From positions 153,581,741 to 153,645,740 of the forward strand of contig CM041465.1 of assembly GCA_023213395.1 (NCBI GenBank): 64,000 bases of DNA. Reading direction: 5' to 3'. Source of the DNA: Cycas panzhihuaensis (Eukaryota > Cycadophyta). The notes below the pieces were generated by a model that saw only the letters and a list, made by a program, of their open reading frames with translations, made no database searches and was not told the origin of the DNA. Positions 24,150-38,049 of the stretch are shown here, in pieces (the stretch's first letter is position 1; the number at the start of each line of letters is the position of its first letter). The position numbers and the translations under genes are program-made.

Positions 24150-27013
24150 ATTCTTTTTCTTGAATGTTCATGAATTAAAAGTCTTATGATCTATATCTTC
24201 CTTCATTGCTCTTAGTATTTTAAGTTGTTTTCTATACTTCTATCCAATGGTTTGGCAAATATTGTAAACCATAAATTTATTATTCATTAAAATTATTTGA
24301 TCATTCTCTTCATAGATTTTTTAGTTACTCTTATAAGCTATATGTGGTCTTCATCAATGCCATTGTAATGTTATTTTGTGGGTTTCCCCTATATCTTGGA
24401 AATTCTTCTATACTTATTCCTTTATAGCCAGGGTATTGTTAAACCTCTCATTTTATTTAGATATCATCATTATTTCTATTCTCATTATGATTCTCGGTTT
24501 ATATATATGACATTTTTCTAACACTTTATGTTTTTTCCTAAAGCTCTTAATAATAACCTTAGAACGTTGTCAAGTTCTTGGTTAGATTTGTAAGTTTTAG
24601 ACTAGGTACATTTTTAAATTGTCTATTAGGTATATAGATTAAACATTAAAAATTTGATACTAACCTATCATGAACTCTCCATAACACCTGGTTACAAAGG
24701 GCTCTCGCGACTTTACTTTGATGGAACTCATGATAATTACCTAACAAGGCTAGTACGAACAATTCAATCTTGAATTTATGAAGTTTAATTAGAGTAGAAA
24801 TTACATAGTGGAATTGTCCCAATAGAGTTGACATATCAAAGCAAATAGAGGTACCTCACAACTGTATGTAAATCCCTTTTACTAATGATAGTAATACAAA
24901 AATATAATAAGCTAAACTTATTTTAGAAATTTTAGAATAAGAAAATAATCAAACTAGATTGCCTAGATGGATTCAAAACTTAACCTGTCTAAATCTTAAG
25001 AAGGAAGTTGCCCCCAAATTAGAGCAAATGATATGAATGCTAAAATATTAATATGTTACTCTTGACATAGTCTCTAAGATTTTCCCTTCATAAATATCTT
25101 ATTTAGAAATCTAATCAATAAGTAGTTACTATTCAAATATTTTATTCTTCCACACTTTACATGTCTTTTGAGATATAATTAGGAGAATCCACACTTCAAA
25201 TACTTCATTATTAGATTAATCTCATTGGAATACCTTATTATGTCACCTATTCTATTAGCTTTGGACATCTCTCTTTTACGATCTATTTAGAATTTGGACT
25301 CTAATTCTATATTTAAGTCCTCTATTGTTCGTCCTTTCTTTTGTCCATCTTCTTTATTTAAAAAATCCTGAAGCACCCTTAACCTTGCTCATTGATCTAT
25401 TTAAATGCATCACCTTCTTATGGGGAATTCATGCAATGATATGGACTCTAATACCTATAATAGTATTCATAGTTATTAATTTTAAAGTAGAGTCTTCACA
25501 TAGGGAGTTCTTGGTGGCCCTTATCTATTAGAAATTTCATTAGTAAACAAGAAAGTTATGAGTGAAATTATGAAGGTTAGTCAACTATGTTTCATACTAC
25601 CATACTAGACTTTTAAAATTTTGGGCCAATGGATAAATCTTATAGGTATGTATGTATGTAAAAGATTATAAACACCCTTAAATAAGGGGGCCCATATAAT
25701 TGAAATTGTTAAAACTGATTTCTAGGCATGTGAGACATCAAGCAAAATGTTTAAGGTTTCCTAGGTATAAATTTTCACTTGACTAATTGTATTTAATGGT
25801 AAATAGTAAAAATGTGACCTTAAATATATTCTAATTATAAAATCTCTTTATATAAATAGATAACCCTTTTAGAGAGTTATGGAATAATAGGTTGAATACA
25901 AAAAAGGGTTAACTATTAAGGGTGTAATGGCTATTTTAGTGAAGTGTTATTTTATCTTAAAGGCTTTAATCCTTTTGACGAAGTCAACATAGTCATAAAG
26001 AAAGTTTGTCCTTAAAAGTTTGACCAAAACACTCTTGACATAAAACCAACAAACATGAATGCCTCAACAAGAAAGAGACTAGCTTCAAGTGATAATAATT
26101 TTCTTATACAATGCTTGATTTTTGAGTTCTACCACTATTGGAGAGCTCTTGGCATGCTATTCATAATGGAATAATTATTCAAGAATGAGAAATATTTTAA
26201 TATAATGATTTATCCCTTCAAAGTTATCACCTTGATGAGTTTTTCCAAATTGGTATCTCGTGAGGCTAAAAACCTACAAATTTGATTTTTACTAGCATTT
26301 TTGTGCAGTGTCTATTTTGGAAGTTCTATCTCTTAGTTTGAAGGTAATAAGATAATATATAATAAGACATATACTTCTGATTGGCAGGTCTCATCAATTC
26401 AAAGAAAATACTCTATAATACATTGCTTCTTCAATTTTTTATGAGTCTAAGAGAAAATAAAATCCTTGCAATTGCTGACTTTTATATATTTCTTATCTAG
26501 TGCTAATTTTAGGACATCCATTAGTTGTTCTAAAGATAAATGCCAATGCAACACAAATCCATTATAGATATACTAACTAATTGAGTAAACTATAAATGTT
26601 ACATCTTCACACTTGGTAGATAATGAAATAAGGGTCTACCTCACATAAGATGACTAAATCTTTGAAATGAATAGAATTTACACACATAGTTAAGAAGTGA
26701 CCAAACCAAGAAAGATAATAAATCAAGTCTAGGTTAGGTCTTCATAGACAACCCTTGCAGGTTTCTTTGGTAAACAAACTCTCTTAATCATCTCCTTAAA
26801 TTAATGAACTCTAAGAGCATGTCGTATAACCTAGCTTATCAAATTCATCTTAATAGAGTAGTATGTGAAATCTATTCCACACCTCCTATGTATATAATAG
26901 TCACATTTCAAACTTAAAGAACATATTCAATTTGATTCCTTAATAGCTAGAAGCCTACTTTTGTGGATAACCCATATTAATTATTGTTAATCAATCTCTC
27001 AAACAACATATCA
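24150..27013. repeat. Dispersed repeat copy R2 (in unit A)
   Basis: Host-side flank of element 2. It aligns with R1 from about 5208 and with R3. Relative to R1 it carries about 420 extra bases (25590-26010). Relative to R3 it lacks about 250 bases near 26540. It contains the uninterrupted version of the LINE target (26160-26180). Confidence 0.8.
25590..26010. repeat. About 420-bp insertion in R2 and R3, absent from R1
   Basis: R1 passes directly from TGAGTGAAATTATGAATG to a block like AAAATTGACCAAAA (6680-6735). R2 and R3 have about 420 bp between the matching blocks, including a TATGTATGTATG run and TATATAAATA. It could be a solo LTR or a small element, but I could not define ends or a target duplication. 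Confidence 0.5.
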
Positions 27014-28348
27014 ACTTAAAAGAAGTTATATGAAAGTCAAATAAAATCTTCAACCATATATTAGAAGTGATCAATAAGAAATAAAATAAAGAAATCCTTA
27101 AAAGAAGGGTTAAGAGGACAAGCTTCTTGGGATATCTCAAATGCACAAGTTGATCAGCTTCAAAGATATACTAAAAAATTTCTAAATAAGGTGATATTAC
27201 ACCAATTTAAATATCAATAAAATATCTATTCAACAAAACTGACTATTTTGAGAACGGGTTCCTACAAGTTAATATTTTAATATACAAAATATGAAGTCCT
27301 ATTTTTTAGGCTTAACGGGAGCTTGGGACCCAAAATATTATGAAATGCTAGTACTATTCTTATAGAACAATGTAAAATGATGAAATATAGTTTAGAGAGC
27401 TAGTTAAGATACTTTTTAGTTAGAATTTTTGAGAAATAATGTATAAAAATATGTAATAATAATAAATTGGAAGCTATTATGTACCTCAAATTTGATGGCT
27501 TTGAAAATGTGCAAGAACACTCTAAAACTTATAAATAATAGTGTTAGTTTAAAGATAAATGAGTTAATTTCCCAACAAAACTAACAGATCTAAATTCTGA
27601 TGCGAAACTGAAAAGTTATAATGAAAATAACATCAAGTACTTTTTATGTTAATAATCTAAAAAAGGGTTTTTAAAACAAAATTGAGTTAAGCTAATTAGA
27701 AACATGTAAAATCGACTCCAAATATGGTAAATAACCAGTCTAAACTATAGCCTAGAAAATTATGGACTAAACGTGATAGGTTTCATTAGAAATGGATACC
27801 CTAGTGAAGAGATATTGTAAAAATTAGTCAAGTGCCCTATGTATTAAGGAAAAGTTTTAAAAAATAAAAAAGAAAAATATTATAAAGTTTAAGTTATCCC
27901 CTTTAACAAATAAACTATGGGTCACATGGGTTGATGTGATGAGGGGCACAACTCTCAAGAAGGATTAAGCCTTATACATGGATTTGAAAATCTATATGAT
28001 AGGATTTAATTTTTTATATACTTCATAACATAAAATAAATATTATCAAACCATGAATACATTGAATTATGGACGATGGCCATGCAGAGGCAAAAGCACGC
28101 ATGTAAATATGCAATCGAATTAGTATATGCACATCCGAATGGAGATGAAGGATCACCACTGGATGGCACACTACTCGGGCCTGAAATCACGCTACAAAAT
28201 AGTAAATAATAAATGCATTATATGAAAGAGGACACAGTAAGAGAGGATCATATGTGACGCAGGGATTTTTCAAGCGTGAAACATGATGAGATTCGATGTT
28301 GTAGCTGGAACAAAGGCATCGAGGGTCCACTCAGATGGATCAAATAGA

Positions 28349-28370
28349 GTTTTTTTTTTTTTTTTTTTTC
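28349..28370. repeat. Poly-T run in the leader
   Basis: About 22 consecutive T in the unit B leader, interrupted by C residues in the unit A copy (21653-21671). Confidence 0.85.
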
Positions 28371-28943
28371 AGAATTTCATCAAAGTCTCTACCACCCAAA
28401 AATGAACAATCCACCATTCAAAACAGCAATCAACTCCTCTATAGAAATATACATAACAAAATCGCTTAAGAATGAACATCCATAAAGATTCATGTATTGA
28501 CAAATACTAAAAGCACAATTTGAAATAACTCAAAGTTTGTCTAGAAAAATTATACACTAAATAAAGCAAAGCCCAATGTTCTAATGACTTCAATATCCTC
28601 TAGAAAAAAAATCACAAGTAGAAAGGCTGAAACAACATGAATTAATATACCTTGTTATACTGAAAATTATTGATACCAAATAAACTGCTCCTTCACTTTA
28701 CGCAATCTCAGAGGTTCGATTCCTAGAGGCTTCAATGAGTTTTGAGCTGAGAAGAACATAAAACTCAGACGAAGGTGTTAATCTTGAGTTACAGGATTGG
28801 GGGTAGGCAATGCACACCGATTAAATATGTTCTCGCATCGCCTCTAGGGGCAACAGGTGTTCAGATCATAGAGATAAAGATACATGCTGAGAAGATCCTT
28901 AAATTAAAATCTCATTCAAAAAAAAAAAAAAAAAATTAATATA

Positions 28944-29159
<216 letters not shown>

Positions 29160-30699
29160 CGAAAAAAAGGTTTTGTGCGGCCACTAAATCATGACAAAAT
29201 AGAGATGAAATTTGTGCATTAAAAAAACTTTCAAATCAATCGAATATTTAATGAATGTCCTCGTTACATCTGCTCCGATTGATCTATAGTGTTCTCACTA
29301 GATAATTGAAAAAAAAAAAAAAATTAAAATGTATTTTTTATATATAAAAATGAAAAAATATTGATTGAATATGCGCAGTCGCTAGAGGTCATATAATGGA
29401 AAATTTCAATCTGAGGATCGATTAAAACAACTTGTAAATTAATTTGAGAGTGACGCCAACAATCTGCAATGAAGAAATACTCTAAGAAAATTAATATCTA
29501 ATATAAAATAAAATGAAAAATAACAAATATAATGTCGTACAGTGATGGAGGAAGCACAAAGATGTAGATTGATTTGGATATCAATAAAAAATCTTTGGAA
29601 CTTGGTAAAAAATGATCTAAATAGTGGTGCAACAGATCCACAGAGGAATTTGATCACAAATCTTTCAAAAAATATAATTTTTATATTAAAAAATTTGAAA
29701 AAATATATGAACAAAAGGATGCACTTAGAGGGAAAGCTTTAGTAGGTTAGATCTCACCAATGGAGGAACAAAATCTGACAAAATTGGAGGAGTAGCTCGA
29801 TAGAATTGATGGCAATATCTCTGTCAAATTTTGTGACAAATAGATGACTATATGCAGAGAATGAAGCTTTGGCTCCCATGGAGGTTGTACGCCTTTATGG
29901 AGACTGTGCGGCTCAAGAAATGCTTAAAATTAGGCTGAACTTCTTTGATCTATCTTATATCAGACCTGCACCCCTTTTACATAAAAAATATAATTAAAAA
30001 AAAAAGTCAAAACAAACAAATAAGAGAAGCGGCAGTGCAGTTTTACTGCCAAAAAAATAGTCAAGCTTCTAGGACGGAGATATCCTCGTCAGAGCACCAA
30101 AAATTAAAATCGTTGAATCCAATACAAAGCTGACTCAGAGAGCTTCGAAATGACTAGTGATTTGCTTAGGTTTCATTCATCGTGGAGATTGCACCAACCT
30201 ATAAAATGAATAAGTTCCTTCCCAAACCTTGAGAAAATAGTGAATAGACAATAAAATCTTATAAAATATTAAATGAGATTTTAATATAACTTCTCCAAAA
30301 AACTTGTTAGGCTAAATATACAATAATTATTACATAGATCTGAAAAAATATTGAATAAATAGACTAAATACACCAAACATGGCCAAATATTTAACAAAAT
30401 ATGCAAAACTTGTTCATAGAAACTTAATAAAGTGATGAGATCTTAAATATTTTACTGATTATAGCTCCCATCCTACACTGATATATGAAAACTAGGTTAT
30501 TTTACAAATACAAATTAGAAATAATCAAAATTTTTAATAAAAACATAGTATAAGAAACTGCTAATAAGCTTTGTAGAAAATGAATAGAACTAATATTTGG
30601 CTTGCCGTGAGTAGATCTGCTTCAGAAACTAATGGATATTCTTACTCTAAAAAAAACCTTCAATAGGCCAAAATCTGAGCCAATGTACATAGGATCTAT

Positions 30700-30711
30700 G
30701 CTCTGATACCA
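30700..30711 (-). promoter_or_regulatory. Primer binding site in unit B (perfect tRNA-Met type)
   Basis: The minus strand reads TGGTATCAGAGC, the full 12-base copia PBS. Confidence 0.93.
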
Positions 30712-30713
30712 AA

Positions 30714-31042
30714 TGAAGGTTTGTAAAATGGAGATCGAGTGGAGTAATATATCAAGTAATTAAACCATTGTTGCATAAACATAATAATCTTTTGTATTCA
30801 ATCCATCTTTAAGAAAGTATTACAAATGTCCAAAATGAAGGTAGTGTCAAAAGACATAAGGGTTTGTCACCCAGTAAAGATATAGTTTGAGGGAGGAGGG
30901 AAACCTCCTCAACCTCCAAAAGTTTAAATATAATAAAATAATGCTTAACTGAAATAACTTTAACCTTACCTTACTTACCTTCACATGTGTGCACTCACAT
31001 GTGTAAATGGTGGGAGTGGGGTGATGAACATTAACCCTAATA
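30714..31042 (-). repeat. LTR in unit B, 329 bp
   Basis: A copy of 23821-24149 with the same length and few changes. Its outer end is CCCTAATA rather than CCCCAACA, so the terminal CA has become TA. Confidence 0.88.
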
Positions 31043-33091
31043 ATTCTTTTTCTTGAATGTTCATGAATTAAAAGTTCTTGTAATCTATATCCTCTTTCAT
31101 TGCTCCTAGTATTTTGAGTTGTTTTCTATACTTCTATCCAATGGTTTGGCAAATATTGTAAACCATAAATTTATTATTTATTAAAATTATTTCATCATTC
31201 TCTTCATAGATTTTTTAATTACTCTTATCAGCTATATGTGGTCTTCATCAATGCCATTGTAATGTTATTTTGTGGGTTTCCCCTCTGTCTTGGAAATTCT
31301 TCTATACTTATTCCTTTAGAGCCAGGGTATTATTAAACCTCTCATTTTATTTAGATATCATCATTATTTCTATTCTCGTTATGATTCTAGGTTTATATAT
31401 ATGACGTTTTTCTAACACTTTATATTTTTCCTAAAGCTCTTAATAATAACCTTGGAACATTGTCAAGTTCTTGGTTAGATTTATAAGTTTTAGACTAGGT
31501 ACATTTTTAAATTGTTTATTAGGTATAAAGATTAAACATTAAAAATTTGATACTAACCTATCATGAACTCTCCATAACACCCGATTATAAAGGGCTCTTG
31601 TGACTTTACTTTGATGGAACTCATCATAATTACCTAACAAGGCTAGTACGAACAATTTAATCTTGAATTTATGAAGTTTAGTTAGAGTAGAAATTGCATA
31701 GTGGAATTATCCCAATAGAGTTGACATATCAAAGCAAATAGAGGTACTTCACAACTGTACCTAAATCCCTTTTACTAATGATAGTAATACAAAAATATAA
31801 TGAGCCAAACTATTGTATTCCTTAATGAGCTATTTCATAAATTTTAGAATAAGAAAATAATCAAACTAGATTGCCTAGATGGATTCAAAACTTAACCTTT
31901 CTAAATATTAAGAAGGAAGTTGCCCCCAAATTAGAGCAAATGATATGAATGATAAAATATTAATATGTTACTCTTGACATAGTCTCTAAGATTTTCCCTT
32001 CATAAATATCTTATTTAGAAATCTAATTAATAAGTAGTTACTATTGAAATATTTTATTCTTCCACACTTTACATGTCTTTCGAGATATAATTAGGAGAAT
32101 TCACACTTCAAATACTTCATTATTAGATTAATCTCATTGGAATACCTTATTATGTCACCTATTCTATTAGCTTTGGACATCTCTCTTTTACGATCTATTT
32201 AGAATTTGGACTCTAATTCTATATTTAAGTTCTCTATTGTTCACCCTTTCTTTTGTCCATCTTCTTTATTTGAAAAATCCTGAAGCACTCTTAACCTTGC
32301 TCATTGATCTATTTAAATGCATCACCTTCTTAGGGGGAATTCATGCAACGATATGGACTCTAATACCTATAATAGTATTCATATTTATTAATTTTAAAGT
32401 AGATTCTTCACATAGGGAGTTCCTGGTGGCCCTTATCTATTATAAATTTCATTAGTAAACAAGAAAGTTATGAGTGAAATTATGAAGGTTAGTCAGGTAT
32501 GTTTCATACTACCATACTGTACTTTTAAAATTTTGGGCCAATGGGAAAATCTTATAGGTATGTATGTATGTATAAGATTATAAACACCCTTGAATAAGGG
32601 GTCCCATATAATTAAATTTGTTAAAATTTATTTCTAGTCATGTGAGACATCAAGCAAAATATTTAAGGTTTCCTAGGTATAAATTTTCACTTGACTAATT
32701 GTATTTAATGGTAAATAGTAAAAATGTCACCTTAAATATATTCTAAGTATAAAATATCTTTATATAAATAGATAACCCTTTTAGAGAGTTATGGAATAAT
32801 AGGTTGAATACGAAAAAGGGTTAACTATTAAGGGTGTAATGGCTATTTTAGTGAAGTGTTATTTTATCTTAAAGGCTTTAATCCTTTTGACGAAGTCAAC
32901 ATAGTCATAAAGAAAGTTTGTCCTTAAAAGTTTGACCAAAACACTCTTGACATAAAAACAAAAAACATGAATGTCTTAACAAGAAACAGAATAGCTTTAA
33001 GTGATAATAATTTTCTCATACAATGCTTAATTTTTGAGTTCTACCACTTTTGGAAAGTTCTTGGCATGTCATTCATAATGGAATAATTATT
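31043..33091. repeat. Dispersed repeat copy R3 (left of the LINE)
   Basis: Aligns closely with 24150-26180. It keeps a short stretch at 31815-31850 (TATTGTATTCCTTAATGAGC) that unit A has lost. The LINE target copy is at its right end. Confidence 0.8.
33075..33091. repeat. LINE target-site duplication, left copy
   Basis: ATAATGGAATAATTATT, identical to 39465-39481. The last T could also belong to the T run, so the length is 16-17 bp. Confidence 0.93.
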
Positions 33092-33329
33092 TTTTTTTGA
33101 TAAGATAAAATTGAATTTTTAGTGGGTTTGAAACAGTATCCCACAACCTAATACATCAAAGAATCTTATGTAACCAAGTCATAGATGACTGTGACAACCC
33201 CAAAGTCTAGGTTAGAGAACTAGTTACTGGGACAAACCCTGCGGCTAGTTGTTACGTACCATATCCTTCCACAGTTGACCTTTCTTGTTCCTCACCCCCA
33301 TTTCAAGTTGTGTCTTATACAGACATCTG

Positions 33330-33645
33330 CCAATCCCTTAATGATCTCCTTGGCATCATTGAAAAAGGGCTAGAATCTCCAGTCTGAGAGGGCCGTATCT
33401 TTCAACGTGTTTAACACTACCTCTGAATCCCCCTCAATTACTAGTCGTTGAATGTTTCCTTCCAGGGCTAGGTCTAAGGCTTTAAGCATAGTGTGCATCT
33501 CTGCATAATGGTTTGTTTGGCATTCATAGTACTCTACAAAGGTCCAAATTAGAGTACCTTTGTAGTCCCTATAGATACCCCCTCCCCCAGCTTCTCAGGG
33601 GTTCCCTTTTACCGCCCCATCGGAGTTAATTTTAATCTAGGGCTC
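33330..33645 (-). pseudogene. RNase H domain of the LINE ORF2
   Basis: The minus-strand frame reads KINSDGAVKGNP, a stop, EAGGGGIYRDYKG, then TNHYAEMHTMLKALDLALE and LVIEGDSEVVLNTL. The three expected acidic residues (D in NSDGA, E in AEMH, D in EGDS) are all present. This is the plant-type RNase H found at the C-terminus of some plant L1 LINEs. Stops interrupt it, and a frameshift separates it from the zinc domain upstream. Confidence 0.85.
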
Positions 33646-33826
33646 CTTTGGAGGCTGCCAACTGCTACATCTGGGCTTTACCACCTTGAAAATAGGCTCT
33701 ATACCCCATTTACGCAGGATCCCTATTCTCATCCAGGAATATGCGCTTTTCATTGACATTTCTGACATTTTCTCTAATGTTTGTACAGATTCTGTTGAAG
33801 ATAGCAATCTGATCCATCTGATTCTC

Positions 33827-34288
33827 CTAGAAAATCCTACAGTTCCTCTCTTTCCAAATGTTCCACGCCAGAATTGAGAGTGCATTCTTCCAGATACAGT
33901 GCAATGTTCTACTTCTAAATGGGCTTAGCCAAGCAATCCAGAAATCAACAATCTTTTCCGAGAATGTCCAACAGACCTCTAGTTTTTCAAGCAACATCCT
34001 CCATACCTCCCTTGTGAAAGAACACTCAAGGAAGATATGGTCCATGGATTCCTCTTCAGTGGAACATAGAATACATCTGTTCACCAGCAAAAAGCCTCTC
34101 TTCCTAAGGTTATCAACAGTGAGAATTTTATTCATAAGATAAGTCCACCAAAAGATAACTATCTTAGGGATGATAGGGAGCCTCCATACACCTTCCAATA
34201 TTGGGTTACTCTGGTCCCCTCTTGTTAGGCATAAGTAGTGGTATCCTTGTTTAATAGTGTATTCCCCAAATGAGCTCAAAGGCCACAC
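33827..34288 (-). pseudogene. Zinc-binding domain downstream of the LINE RT (zf-RVT type)
   Basis: An open frame of 153 codons. Key segments are GVWRLPIIPKIVIFWW, then LRKRGFLLVNRCILCSTEEE and HIFLECSFTREVW, giving the C-x2-C and H-x4-C ligands of the family. It ends NIWKERNCRIF, a typical end before the RNase H linker. It is read as part of ORF2, not as a separate gene. Confidence 0.88.
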
Positions 34289-34717
34289 AATCGAATCTGA
34301 CGAAGGTATTCTAGGGATGTAGCTCTTTCCTAAAATCCTTTTGATCTCATTAAGACCCTCATGTAATCTTTCTCCCTAGATTTCCTCTAAAGTCCTCTAG
34401 TTCTTGTTTCTTCTGTTGCCGATCTAATAATCTTTTACAAGTATACTGTAATGCCTGACATAAGGACCCATGACAGGTACCAGATCTGGGTATTCCTTTA
34501 GAGCCTTGTCGCAGCACCACACATCCTCCCAAAATCTAATGGAGTTACCATCTCCTACTTTCCATTTCAGGCCATTCCTTATAGCTTCCCAAGCTTTAAG
34601 AATGCTCCTCCAGATGGTTGAACCAACCTGAGAAGCATTGTTATCTATAAGAAAGCCCCCTTGGATATATTTTCTTGATAAGATCCTCTCTGATAGCCTC
34701 TCTCTCCCTTTGAATAA

Positions 34718-36402
34718 TCACCAACCTAACTTTGCCCTGAGAGTGGCATTGAAGGGAGAGAGCCTTCTCAGGTTGAGGCCACCAGCCCATTTCGGGGTAC
34801 AGGCCTTATTCCAACTCACCAAATGTATCCTATCCTTACTTTCAGCCCGAGATAATAGGAATCTCTTCTGGATGGATTCGATAGTGTCTGAGATGCCCGA
34901 CAGAACTCTAAAGATAGACATCCAAAAAATATGGATGCTCTGTAGTGTAGAAGCAACAAGCTGGAGTTTTCCAACTAAACTTAAAAGGGTGCCTTTCCAA
35001 CCCGCCAACTTCCTTTGCATCATGTCAATAAGGGGGTTCCACATATCGTTGGTTATCTTCCCCACAAAGAGGGACAAACCAAGGTAAGTTGTAGGGAGCT
35101 TTTTTATACCCATCTCAAGGATTATGCTGATCCTACCTTGGGTACAGCCCGGGGTATTTATGAAAAAGACATTACTTTTGTTTAAGCTTATTATCTAGTT
35201 CGTGGCCTTTTCAAAATGACCCAAGATCTCTTTTAAATTGGATGCCTTTCCTATAGCAGCCTTCCCTAAGAAAATATTATCATCCATAAATTGATGATGG
35301 GCCACGTTATCCATCTCAGATGTCGGTTTAATACCATTTATAATCCCCTGCCTCTTAGCGGACTCAATGGTTGTACCCAATAACTCATCCATCATGATGA
35401 ATAGGAAGGGTGAGAGGGGGTCGCCCTGTCTCAACCCCCTTAATCCAGGAAAAAAGTTGAAAGATGAGCCATTGATGACAACTGAGAATTGCGGGTTACC
35501 AATACACAGCTTTATCGACGACCGCCAAGTTTCCCCAAAGCCAAATGCCTCAAGGCAATCAAGTAAGCAATCCCAGGAAACCCTATCGAAGGCTTTCGTG
35601 AGATCAATCTTAATGAGCATCACAGGCTCCTTTCTTTTTGCGGCTGAGTGAATTGTTTCGTGGACAAGGATATAACCATCTATCTGCACCAGAGAAAACC
35701 ATCTTGATTATGGGAGATGATGTTTGGCATGATTTTCTTTAGTCTGTTAAACAGCACCTTAGTTATGATATTGTATTTAACATTGCAGAGACTAATGCGG
35801 CGAAACTCTTCCATCCTTTTCACACAATCTTTTTTCGGGATGAGAATGAGGAATGTAGTCTGCCATTCCTGCAAAATCTTTCTATTTGCATAAAACTCCT
35901 GTAAAGCATCCATAAGATCCCCCTTTATAATATCCCAAAATTCTTGGAAAAACCCCGATGGGAATCCATCGGGGTCTGGGGCTTTACCTTTCTTTATACC
36001 AAAGAGTGCTGCCCTGACTTCTTCCAAGGTGAACAGAGCTGTTAACTGAGAATTTTGAGCTTCATTTACTAGACAGGGGATATTGTTGACGAAATCCTTC
36101 CTCTTTTCCACATCCCCATCATGCGGTTCAGTAAATAAGTCCTTGAAATATTCATTGGCCAGCTCCTTCATGCCCTCAGTCGAACTTACTATTGAGCCAT
36201 CCTCCTTTTGTAGACTAGTGATTCTATTATTCGCCCTATGTTTGGCTGTGGTCATATAGAAAAATCTGGTGTTTCTATCTCCTTCAGCCAGCCACAAAGC
36301 CTTGGATTTTTGTCTCCAATGAATTTCCTCTCTGGTGAGTATCTCCTCTAGGGTCTCAACTAGCTCCTTCTCTGCCTTATCTAGCTTTGGGGATCTTCCC
36401 AA
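34718..36402 (-). pseudogene. Reverse transcriptase of the LINE ORF2
   Basis: The frame 36402-35680 has KGKAPDPDGFPSGFFQEFWD, then FLILIPKKD and EEFRRISLCNVKYNIITKVL (RT motifs 0-2). The frame 35689-35195 has MLIKIDLTKAFDRVSWDCLL with the first catalytic Asp, then GLRQGDPLSPFLFIMMDELL. FMDDNIF is at the catalytic centre, where plant L1 elements usually have FADD. The frame 35113-34718 holds the thumb (LPTTYLGLSLFVGK, then RFLLSRAESKDRIHLVSW). A small deletion and frameshift at about 35690 breaks the ORF, so it is not functional as it stands. Confidence 0.92.
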
Positions 36403-36649
36403 TCACTCGATCTGGTCCTCTATTTCTTTCAGATCACGGATGGTTTTGTCCTTCTGTTCATTTATATTATGAAATACTTCCTTGTTCCATACCTTCACTT
36501 ATCTTTTGACCCAGTCCAACTTCTTTGAGAACCTATACATTGCATGTCCTTTAATGTCAATGCCCCACCAATCCTCGATCCTCTTCCAAAGATCTGGATG
36601 GAGAAGCCACATTAATTCGAATCTAAGGAGAGCCCTGATGAATTTACCC

Positions 36650-37206
36650 AGATCCGAAAATTATAGCAAGAGGGGCAAATGGTCAGAACTGATCCTCGGC
36701 AGAGCCTCTAGGGTGAAGTCATTGAAACACCTCATCCATTCAAAGTTAACCAGCACAATGTCTAATTTGATTTGAATTAGGCTGTGCCCCAAATGTTTGT
36801 TGGACCATGTAAATGAAGCACCCCTGAGTTTGACATCCTCCAAACCCCCCTGCTGTAAGAAGTCACTGAACTCGCTCATGTTAGATGTCCATCCATCAAA
36901 ACCACCTCTCTTATCCCCTAGGGATAATACGGAGTTAAAGTCTCCCGCTAGCAGCCATGGGTGTCGACATTCCCTATGGGCCTTTAGCAATCTATCCCAA
37001 AGCCTCTTCCTGGCCTCTTGATGATTTGGGGCATATACATTTGTGGCAAGCCAAGTAATGTTGTTACTTTTATTCGTTAACCGGACCGAAATAGAGGACT
37101 CTTCTGCTAGAAAAATTTCACCTGACCATGTTGATGGGTTCCATAGCACCATTAAGCCCCCAAATCCCTCGGCATAGTCACTCTCGTTACCTTCAGCGTT
37201 TTTCAA
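36650..37206 (-). pseudogene. Apurinic-type endonuclease of the LINE ORF2
   Basis: An open frame of 181 codons with GGLMVLWNPSTW, then LLAGDFNSVLSLGDKRGG (catalytic GDFN), ASFTWSN and ISSDHLPLLL (catalytic SDH). It ends at a stop just after SDHLPLLL. The linker to the RT (36640-36410) is broken by further stops. The endonuclease N-terminus lies upstream of 37206 in a shifted frame. Confidence 0.9.
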
Positions 37207-38049
37207 AATTTTGTTCCTAATTTTTGGTCTATTCTCCTTGCACAGTTTGGTTTCTTACAAGAAAATCAGATCTGGGTGATATATATTCCTCATGTCCCTA
37301 ATAATTCTCTACTTTGAAGGGGCATTGAGACCCCTAATGTTCTATGATATAATTTTCATCTTTTTTTCCTTTGTTTCCAAACTTCGGTAGTTTCACCTTT
37401 TGGAGGCTCTTTACCTTCTACTCTAGATCTAAGAGTAGGTCCTTCAAGGAACACTTCCTTTAAAGTTTTCTGGATGCCTTGATCTACTTGTGCAGCTGTT
37501 TCTTTCTCTCTCTACGATTTTGAAGGTGGTCTCCCAACCTTCTTTTTAGCTCCCACATCAGGGTGCTTCTTGTGCGGCATAACCGAATGTGGTCATGAAT
37601 CTAGGTCTGGCATCCCTAGGTCCTCTAATATGGGTATCTCTAGCTTCACCTCAGCCAAAAGCCCTTGGCTCACTGGTTCTTTTATCGCATTTGTGGAGGG
37701 GCCCTTTACAAGCAAAAGGGACAAATCTGACCCCAACACGACCTCCTTGTTCCGCGACCTCAAAGGCTCGAGTGGGGCATTTTGGGCCAGAGAGACAATC
37801 TTAGCAGGGGGCAGGTCCCCTATTCCATCCTCGCTTGTCGGGCACCCCGGAACCGCAAGAACCTATGCTTCTAGTTCCCCTTCCTCTAGGAGTGTGTCCT
37901 CCTCATTTGGGTCAAAACCGAGATTCAGGTGAGGGGCCTCAGCTGCCACCATTAGGCCTGAACATTCTAAAGCCTCTCCTTTTTCCTTCACCTTCTCATG
38001 GGTATTTGGTTCTAAGGGACCCTCTATTGTCTCATCTTTTGAGAGTTGC

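Larger units (their letters stand above)
20401..27013. repeat. Tandem duplication unit A (about 6.6 kb)
   Basis: This unit begins inside the element 2 leader and ends in the R2 repeat flank. It recurs in the same orientation as unit B from 27014. Shared landmarks in order are GGACAAGCTTCTTGGGATAT-type leader start (20427/27118), T-run (21653/28349), AT run, PBS, LTR, and the R repeat to AACAACATATCA. Unit A lacks about 80 bp near 20411 and about 250 bp near 26540 that B keeps. Confidence 0.93.
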
